Assembly: GCA_027600665.1 (NCBI GenBank)
Contig: JADGJL010000155.1
Coordinates: 1 to 36,627, forward strand
Reading direction: 5' to 3'
Origin: Irineochytrium annulatum
Taxonomy: Eukaryota; Chytridiomycota; Chytridiomycetes; Chytridiales; Chytridiaceae
DNA length: 36,627 nt
In this document: in pieces, positions 29,969 through 36,627 of the stretch
Layout: every line of letters begins with the position of its first letter
How positions within the stretch are numbered: position 1 is the first letter of the stretch
The notes under the pieces: model-generated
Told to the model about the DNA's origin: nothing
The model's input: only the letters and a program-made list of their open reading frames with translations
Database searches by the model: none
Position numbers and translations under genes: made by a program

Positions 29969-31803
29969 ATGACGGGGATCAGTACTGATGCGAAGAACGG
30001 TGAACTCGAGTGGTACGATGCATAGTATTAAGATCCGACAGACGATGAGTTCTCCCACAAGTACCACTGCGACTCTTGCTCGAAGGATCTGTCGAACTTG
30101 GTGGTAGTTTACTACCTTTCGAGTATCATGACCTAAAGCGTCGATTCAGAGGATTACCTGCGCCGAATGCGTGGACCCGGAGACCAAGGAGTCCGAGATC
30201 GATTTCTGTGTCGACTGCTTTGCCTCGGGTGCAGAGGTGAAAAATCACAAGAAGCATCATGCTTATATGGTCAAGGTCAGTGACAAATGTGGCATTTTCT
30301 TGTCTAATGGTTTGTTAGGAATGCCTTGATTTCCCGATTTTCCACGTCGACTGGACAGCCCAAGAGGAGCTTTTACTCGTCGATAGTTTGAAGATGTTCG
30401 GGCTGGGGAACTGGGAACAGATTTCGGATCACATTGGGACGAAGACGAAGGAGGAGGTTGAGAAGCACTACATGGATGTATATATTAACTCACCGTCGTG
30501 GCCACTTCCCGTGAGTTCGATGTTCGCATGAGTTTGGTGATTCTCACGTTTCGAAACTAGGACATGACGACGATTTTCGACAAAGCCGTGACTCGTAAGA
30601 CGGTACTGAAGGATCCTAACCCAATTGTTCGGAAACCGTTTCGTGTAAGTGCTTTACAGAACCAAATATACAGCTTACAATTACAGGCATGCACCAGCGG
30701 CCCAGCGAACCACGAGATCGCCGGTTTCATGCCCGCGCGCGAGGAGTTCGAGACCGAGTACGACAATGAGGCGGAGACCTACGTCAAGGACATGACCTTT
30801 GACGAGAACGACCCGGAGGACGAGGTCTCCCTCAAGACGACAATCTTGAACATCTACAACACGGCGTTGGACAGGCGGATTGAGAGGAAGAAGTTTATAA
30901 AGGATCGGGGGTTGACTTTCGGTTTGAATTTTTGTCAAGTTATAAAGTCGAATGAACCTGCTGGCCAGATTTCCGGCGGATACAGGCGAACGAGAAGAAG
31001 CGGACCAAGGAAGAGAAGGATCTCTTGAATCGGGTCCGCGTGTTCTCGAAACTGCAGACGTCGGCCGATTTTGACAAGTTTGTCGAGGGCCTGACAAGTA
31101 AGCGGTCACGAAATAAGGATTGAACTGACCTCATATCCAAGATGAGCAACGGTTGCGGCAGCGGATATCGCAGCTGCAGGAGTATCGGCGGATGGGCATC
31201 ACCACCTTCAAAGAGGCGCACGAATACGATCGCGACAAGATGCATAGGGTTTGCTTTTTACTCGTCCTATCTCCTTTAGCTTACTCGCTTACAGCAAATC
31301 AACTTAAAAAACTCCACGACGCGGGATCTCCTTGGTTCGCGGTACCCCGCACGATTGAAACTCGATGAGGTCACATCATACGACGTTGGAATATTTCCTG
31401 ACACAGTGATTAGATGATGCAACCATCGCCGCCACGCGGACCGACAACGCTTTTGCGAAGCTCGTCCGCGCTCATACCTCCAATGCAGATGGGTGGACGG
31501 CGGACAGCCCAGCCGCTTGAAATTGGGAATTCGGACGGGGTGGAGCTCTTGCTGCCGAACGAGCGGCAGCTTTGCTCGAGTTTAAGGATCCTGCCGAGGG
31601 CGTACCTTGTCATCAAGGTGGGGTAAGAAGGTGTACGGTGAACTAACATTTTCTTTCAGGAAACGTTGCTGAGGGAGTACGCGGCGAAGGGGGGGTTGAA
31701 GCGACGGGAAGCGAGGGAGATCATCAAGATCGACGTAAACAAGACGTCTCAGATCTACGACCTGTTCGTCACGAACGGATGGGTTAAGGATACCGGCCCG
31801 TGA
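29969..31803 (+). CDS. ADA2: Transcriptional adaptor Ada2 (SAGA HAT module)
   Basis: Subunit that activates the Gcn5 acetyltransferase on nucleosomes within SAGA/ADA complexes in the nucleus. Eleven exons: 29969-29999, 30042-30103, 30150-30275, 30319-30510, 30561-30644, 30687-30921, 30969-31097, 31142-31248, 31295-31369, 31414-31617, 31660-31803; 462 aa, close to yeast Ada2. The ZZ finger (about 18-70) has YHCDSCSKDLSN, ITCAECVDPE, DFCVDCF and HKKHHAY with all Cys/His ligands. The SANT domain (about 83-130) has WTAQEELLLVDSLKMFG, GNWEQI and EVEKHYMDVYI. The middle has HEIAGFMPAREEFETEYDNE and LQEYRRMGITTFKEA. A C-terminal SWIRM (about 392-462) has LLLPNERQLCSSLRILPRAY, LLREYAAKGGL and IIKIDVNKTSQIYDLFV. 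The 30645-30686 intron is 42 nt with no in-frame stop, so retention would add 14 residues. Confidence 0.95.
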
Positions 31804-32705
31804 GTCAGCAATAACATATGGGCAACAGCAGGTGCATGAGATTGGGCATTAAGCGACAAGGGGCCGGAAGCGAGCGGCATTGCAGCATAGCATACTTGTA
31901 TAATAGTTGTTATTAGATTGTAGATAAATAGAATGCATTTGAACATGATGAAATGAAAAAGGAAGTCTGAGTGTGTTTGCGGAAGAAGATCAATTGCCGA
32001 AAGTGGAAAACCCTGAAATCAGGAAGTATATGGGCTTCAGAAGCCATTCACTCTGAGAAGAAATGCTCGTGCAGGATGAGAGACAGCCGATGAAATGAGC
32101 CTTGCAATGAAGATTAAAATCAATAACGCTTAATTCCGTGTTACCTTCTACGCCACCCGAACGAAGTCCAAGATATAGAGCATCGTAAACTGGATAAACT
32201 GGTCAAAAAAAGGGGGCTGGCTGCAGTGCAAGCTATAATTACCCATGCCAGGCAGAGTCTGGAGTAGCGATGACTTGAGAGCGGGAATGAAGTACGAGAG
32301 CGGTGAGTCGTCGGACCCAGGGGACGTAATCGGCGGGGCCCTTGGGCTCCGGCACTCATCCTCCTCCGCAACCAGGGAGCAACTCCTCTTCGCCCATTGC
32401 CGGGCTGGAATAGACTCCGTCCGGGGCCCGGGGCCGTCATCGAGCCAGGCCGCCGAGTCGGTCCTCATGCAGATGACCGGGTCGGCCAGGAGGGGGACCG
32501 ATCTCGACCGACCTAGCGATATTGGAGGTTGAGGTCGGACGATTGACATGTTCAAGTGGACAGACACCACAGAAATCGCGAAAGACGTGTCATCAGTTGA
32601 CTACATACAAGAGTGTCCGTACGATTGCAAGGTACGAGAAAGGTGATAGTGCCAGCAGATAAAACCGTATACACATCCGCTCCCCCCCGCTCCACGGATT
32701 ATGTT
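31804..32705. other. Convergent intergenic region, one doubtful frame
   Basis: Between Ada2 (plus) and the CACUL1-like gene (minus). A minus-strand frame from 32549 to 32148 is Ser/Pro-rich (ITSPGSDDSPLSYFIPALKS) and overlaps a plus-strand frame at 32245-32532 of similar composition. Neither has a family or support for its strand, so no gene is called. Confidence 0.35.
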
Positions 32706-33813
32706 CTAATTGTCCATCTTCTCATCAGCCGTTGCATACGCGACCCTCTTGTAACTCTCCTCGCCGAACCCTACCCCGCCGTCGCTCATGGAAGCCTCCG
32801 TCCGCTTCAGCGGCCGGCTCTGCCGCGTGGCACCAGAGACCCATAAGTCCTGCTGGATGCGATCCATCTCCATCATGGTCTCGAGCCGGCCGAAGCGGGC
32901 CTGGATGTCCGGGAGGTTCGGGGGCCGGGGAGTGTCGGGATTGAGGTCGAGGAAGATGCTGGGGTTGAAGACGAGGCATTCTATACGACGGTTCTTGTAC
33001 GTCAGAAAGGGGACGGACGAAGGCCTTTCGACAATGAATCCAAATGGACGTACCCGTGCTAATCATCGCCATCTCCCTCGTAACAAGTCGTAGTCGTTCC
33101 ACATCATCAGCCGCCAGCGGCTGACCCTGGAACGATATCCGCGGCCCCGCCGCCATCGCCTCCGCTGGGTGGACTTTGAACTGTGAAAAGAGCATGACGA
33201 GCTGCGGCTGAAGCGCGTCGATAAGCTCCCGCTTTGTGATCCGAAGCACCTCACTCCGGACGTCAAATGGCTTCGACGCGTCCGTTTTTGGCTGCGTCCG
33301 CGCGAAGTACATGAAGACGTCGTTGATAAGAGCGGACGCGCGGAGGTTCATGGAGACGTAGGAGCTGAAGCTGTGGATTGAAGGGGAAGTCAATTCTTCT
33401 CTTGCACGCTTTTACAAGGAGAGCAGGCGATAAAGCACCCCGAAAAGGATGCAGCTTACGTGGAAAGGAAGATCTGCGGGTCCGTGGTCGACTTGCACGC
33501 AGCGGCCTGCTTCGAGATCATGAGGGTAACCGCCGAGGCCAGATCCTTTCCCAGCTGGTCCTTCAGGCCCTCCTTGAGACACATTTGATATACGATCCTG
33601 AATAACAGAAGGCGTTTAGCTGGATAGTTATGCAACGACCGCGCTCGGATCCAGATGAGAAGGTCCAGACCGGTAGAGGTGCTCGTGCGAGAACATGGAC
33701 ATAGGCTTCACCGCCTGCTTGTCGGGCAACAGCGCGGACTCGAGGAACTCGAACAGGACCGGGAACTGCTGCAGGTAGAACTGCTGCGGGTCGAGGACCG
33801 AGTGGGCGTTCAT
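32706..33813 (-). CDS. Cullin-repeat-like protein resembling CACUL1
   Basis: Four exons (minus): 33813-33671, 33597-33460, 33370-33054, 32980-32706; 290 aa in frame. The all-helical sequence has SMFSHEHLYRIVYQMCLKEG, DLASAVTLMISKQAAACKS, STFSSYVSMNLRASALINDV and FMYFARTQ, an order matching the cullin N-terminal-repeat-like region of human CACUL1 (CDK2-associated cullin-domain protein), including a basic C-terminal SRPLKR segment like that of CACUL1. It lacks the Rbx-binding cullin homology and neddylation regions, so it is not a canonical cullin. The last junction uses the acceptor at 32981-32982; an acceptor a few bases further up gives a less protein-like frame. It lies head-to-tail behind NSE1. 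Family assignment is from memory and moderate. Confidence 0.6.
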
Positions 33814-34003
33814 TGCTGTCGGCGGTGGATCTGGTGGAGTTGGGAGTTGGAGTATTATTAGATTTGACGAATGATCGTGTCATTGTGCCACCAACTCCAC
33901 TTTTTTTTTATCCTGAACTATTTACAATAATTACTGACTTCAAGGGTGTAGAATATGCTATCGGGTTGAGAGCGCTAACGCTGCAAAATTAAATCAAAAG
34001 TTC

Positions 34004-35472
34004 TTAGCGCTTTCTCTTCGACGACGCCGCTGAACTCCGCCTAATGCCTCTTCCCTTCTTGGGCGGCGACGACTCGGGGGCCCCCTGATCCTCTTCTGCC
34101 TCCTCCTCCTGCTCCTCCTCCTCCTCCTCTTGCTGTTCCTGTTCCTGTTCCTGCTCCTCGTCGTCCTTCTCTTGGCTTTGCCGCGAGGATGAGGTCGGCG
34201 ACGAACGATTTCCGCGCTCCTGACGGCGGGGTCTCTCCCTCTGTCCAGACCCGCCCCAAGCGGCCCCGCAGCCCGCCTCGGGACAGACGGACGAGTGAGA
34301 ATTAAAGTAGACTTTGGCGCAGTACTCGTGGAGGCGACCGGGGCAGTTCGCCGAGTTGCAGCTTTGGCACTGAGGAAGGCGATTAGCACGTCGCATAGGC
34401 ATTCGTTAACCGCAAGGAGGAATTGTAGAAGAACGTGGAGCTCACGTGCGTCATCGCGATCTCCTTGCAAAGGGAGCATTTTTGGACACTGTCCTCGAAC
34501 TCCTCCGTGAGGTACTCCTTCAACTCCAGCTGCGCTCTCAGACTTAGCGATAACTGGCCGTCCCTAAGAATGAAGAAAATAAGTTTATTATCGAAATGGC
34601 AAGAGCGAAACGGGGAGATTGTACCGGTTGACAAGCCATCCTTCCGTGACAAGGTCTCCAATCACACCCTCGGCTGCGATCTTCGTCAAAGATGGTTTTA
34701 CGGCCGCATTCGAACTTTCGCGGAGGGCATACGAAGTTGGGATCTCGAAACTGTCGTCACGGCCGTTCATTATAAGGCTGATGATCCGCTGGAAAAAAGT
34801 CAACTCGTTTGTGGCAAGACCGGTCGCAAGTTGGGCAGATTCGTCGGCGCTCGTGTTGATCTATAAGTCAAAGGCGGGATGCGGTCAGAAGATAAGGCAG
34901 CGGGATGACACCCAACGCAAACTTAATAAACTTGGAATACTCACAAGCGCCCAGTACCTGCTTCCTTTATCTCCCTCCTTGGGTGAGCGGATCGAGGCCA
35001 TCGTCATCCCCAACGGCAACAGCGACGTATTGATAATGCCAACAAAGTCGTTGAAATCCTCGGGAGCAAACTCGACTGCATGCCAAACGCAAGAGCGAAG
35101 AGGAATAAGTTTTCTTATCAGGCGTCCGCCGTATCCATACCCCCTGATCCCCAGACAACGAAAGATCTCACCATCAAACTTCCTGCAGCAGTGTTCGAAG
35201 AGCCTCATCGCCCTCTCTTCCGTTTCAAACCTGATGCTCAGCCAGCAGTGCAGGAACAGCCGGTGGACGGGAAGGAACTCCGGGTTCAGATGGATGCTGG
35301 CATCGGGCATCTCGGCGACGACGGGGGCGGATTCGCGGGTCGAGGCACGCCGGGCGCGCGACGAGGCCTCCTTCTCCTTCTTGACGTTCCGAGACTTGGG
35401 GGCCGAGGAGGCCGGGGCGGCTTCATCGTCGTCGCTGGACTCGGCGACCTTGCTGCGGGGACGGCCAGGCAT
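34004..35472 (-). CDS. NSE1: Nse1, RING-type subunit of the SMC5/6 complex
   Basis: Partner of Nse3/Nse4 and RING ubiquitin-ligase component of SMC5/6, acting in DNA repair and replication-fork maintenance. Five exons (minus): 35472-35172, 35075-34945, 34860-34625, 34563-34446, 34369-34004; 383 aa. An upstream in-frame ATG at 35514 would add 14 residues. After a charged N-terminal extension come HCWLSIRFETEERAMRLFEH, CCRKFDVEFAPEDFNDFVG and INTSLLPLGM, typical of the Nse1 winged-helix region, then FFQRIISLIM and GDLVTEGWL. The variant RING (about 252-296) has CSLC, CQSC, NCPGRLHEYCAKVYF and CPEAGC. The final pair is C-x4-C rather than C-x2-C. The tail is a long Glu/Gln run followed by a basic Ser/Lys/Arg end, longer than in most relatives. 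It is the gene nearest the telomere. Confidence 0.9.
34095..34175 (-). repeat. Glu/Gln-codon low-complexity tract in NSE1
   Basis: GAG/CAG/GAA codon runs encode alternating Glu-Gln and poly-Glu stretches in the C-terminal tail. Confidence 0.85.
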
Positions 35473-35737
35473 TCGTGCAGTCTTGTCCGAAAAAAGCTTC
35501 CCGTCATTTGTCATTTCGATCCTGAGCAGAGCTCGGAGTATGTACCTCTAATGGTTGCGAATCACTTCGGTGATCAATTTCTGCGGCTCCCGCTCTCTCC
35601 CTTGTCTCTGCAAACACGGCGAAATAAAACTTCTTTTTATTATCTCTTTGTTGGCAGGGACACAGGCCCGAGAACGATCGTAATGTTCTTCGGTGCGTAC
35701 CGTCTATTTGCATCCAGCGTCTGGACGGAATAGGGGC
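35473..35737. other. Intergenic between NSE1 and the subtelomeric repeats
   Basis: NSE1 promoter region; no other gene recognised. Confidence 0.4.
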
Positions 35738-35750
35738 TTAGGGTTAGGAT
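35738..35750 (+). repeat. Short interstitial telomeric tract
   Basis: CTTAGGGTTAGGAT directly precedes the first subtelomeric repeat unit. Confidence 0.75.
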
Positions 35751-36180
35751 TACAAGGGTCTCAGGTGATAGGTGATCTCGGGATCCAGCGGTCGGCGACA
35801 AAAGTTGATATATACAACTAGGCATATTTTCCATACGTTTCATAACAGGATTTCATTTTCGTTGTACCCTTTTGCCTTTTCGTCGAGATGTAATAGTAAT
35901 TGATGCTAAATCCGGGTACAAGTTTTGACCCAGTCATCTGAGCAGCAGGTTGACTTAGGGTTAGGGTTAAGGTTACAAGGGTCTCAGGTGATAGGTGATC
36001 TCGGGATCCAGCGGTCGGCGACAAAAGTTGATATATAGAACTAGGCATATTTTCCTTAGGTTTCATAACAGGATTTCAATTTGGTTGTCCCCTTTTGCTT
36101 CTTCGTCGAGATGTAATAGTAATTGATGGTAAATCCGGCTACAAGTTTTGACCCAGTCGTCTGAGCAGCAAGTTGACTTA
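35751..36180 (+). repeat. Subtelomeric tandem repeat, two units of about 223 bp
   Basis: Unit 1 (35751-35973) and unit 2 (35974-about 36180) both start TACAAGGGTCTCAGGTGATA and share the GGATCCAGCGGTCGGCGACA block and the region ending GCAGGTTGACTTA or GCAAGTTGACTTA, with a few substitutions. Unit 1 closes with a telomere-like tract (35953-35973); unit 2 lacks it. The short open frames here are only repeat shadows. Confidence 0.93.
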
Positions 36181-36398
36181 ATAAAAGATGTTCCCCTTGT
36201 AATAGTTTACTAACAAGATTCTATTTTGGTTGTACCCTTTTTTGTTTTGATCAAGCTACGGAACATTTTTCACCGAACTGCTTGTCTCGCAGCAAAATGT
36301 GAACCAGCGCTCGGAGCCAAAAGTACCACTAATGAAAGTTGCTCGTTACCAGCACGTTTCTTAGCAGGATTTTAACTTGGTTGTACCCTTTCGCTTTA
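35841..36398 (+). repeat. Four dispersed copies of a 40-bp subtelomeric motif
   Basis: Copies at about 35841, 36064, 36209 and 36360 share an AACAGGATT-like start and a TTGGTTGTACCCTTTT core. The first two are within the 223-bp units; the last two stand in otherwise diverged sequence, and the fourth abuts the telomeric array. Confidence 0.8.
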
Positions 36399-36627
36399 AG
36401 GTTAGGGTTTAAGTTAAAGTTAAAATTAGGGCTAAAGCTAAGGGTTAGGAAGGGTTAGGAAAGGTTAGGGTTAGGGTTAAAGTTAAGGTTAAGGTTAAGG
36501 TAAGGTTAAAGGTAAGGTTAGGGTTAAGGTTAGGGTTAGGGTTAGGGTTAGGATTAAGGTTAGAGGTTAGGGTTAGGGTTAGGGTTAGGGTTAAGGTTAA
36601 GGTTAGGGTAAAGGGAAAGGGTTAGGG
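36396..36627 (+). repeat. Telomeric array, TTAGGG type, imperfect
   Basis: TTAGGG repeats mixed with TTAAGG, TTAAAG and shortened variants run to the last base. The G-rich strand reads 5' to 3' toward the window end, the orientation of a right chromosome terminus. The inner part is the most degenerate; the purest runs are about 36529-36550 and 36566-36592. Confidence 0.97.

Noticed and set aside
32148..32549. Ser/Pro-rich minus-strand frame downstream of the CACUL1-like gene
   Set aside because: Overlaps a similar open frame on the plus strand, has no recognisable domain and no strand-specific evidence.
32725..33052. Alternative last exon of the CACUL1-like gene in a His/Pro-rich frame
   Set aside because: The chosen acceptor gives a balanced, helical, charged sequence and a total length divisible by three; the alternative is low-complexity shadow sequence.
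35640..36066. Two similar short minus-strand frames near the telomere as a gene family
   Set aside because: They are the same frame repeated in the two 223-bp subtelomeric units, not independent genes.
1..36627. CRISPR array, bacterial operon features or prophage
   Set aside because: Spliceosomal introns, telomeric repeats and fungal gene families show a eukaryotic nuclear chromosome end; no spaced direct-repeat array is present.

Overview
The right end of this window is a chromosome end: from about 36396 to the last base the sequence is an imperfect TTAGGG array, G-rich strand running toward the terminus, preceded by subtelomeric repeats. The genes are fungal in type (Gea/GBF1 ARF exchange factor, Ada2, Pol32/POLD3-like subunit, Nse1, a CBM19-like chitin-binding protein, GPI-type secreted proteins). 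Many introns are only 40-50 nt. The presence of a voltage-gated proton channel (Hv1) and a CACUL1-like cullin-related protein, with high GC coding sequence, suggests an early-diverging, chytrid-like fungus; this taxonomic reading is an inference. All exon structures were built by hand from GT/AG sites, reading frame and remembered family sequence.

Layout. 1-1235: 3' part of a peroxisomal 4-coumarate-CoA-ligase-like acyl-CoA synthetase. 2026-6969: three tandem, same-strand paralogues of a membrane protein family I do not recognise (six-cysteine ectodomain, Ser/Thr stalk, one membrane span, low-complexity cytoplasmic tail with conserved short motifs). 7678-8580: GPI-type secreted mannoprotein-like protein. 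9359-9445: intron-containing tRNA-Phe(GAA). 10094-13077: a membrane-anchored S41-peptidase-like protein that appears to lack the catalytic His and Ser, followed at 13973-15210 by a decayed copy. 15313-16059: secreted protein with two CBM19-like modules. Together 2-16 kb is a cell-surface/secreted gene cluster.

17205-35472 is mostly conserved housekeeping: Hv1 (minus) divergent from a 14-exon GBF1/Gea-type ARF-GEF (plus, 1935 aa); a 3.5-kb gene-poor island with Ala/Thr-rich decayed reading frames and a membrane-anchor remnant similar to the S41-like gene; a POLD3-like DNA polymerase delta subunit (minus) divergent from Ada2 (plus); then a CACUL1-like gene and NSE1 (both minus). NSE1 is the last gene before the telomere, about 1.15 kb from the end.

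The most novel material is the three-gene six-Cys membrane family and the apparently catalytically dead S41-type receptor-like protein with its relics. Both have the same architecture: an ectodomain, a single span followed by Arg/Lys residues, and a Gln/Pro-rich tail. This looks like a surface-sensing or adhesion repertoire that is expanding and decaying locally.
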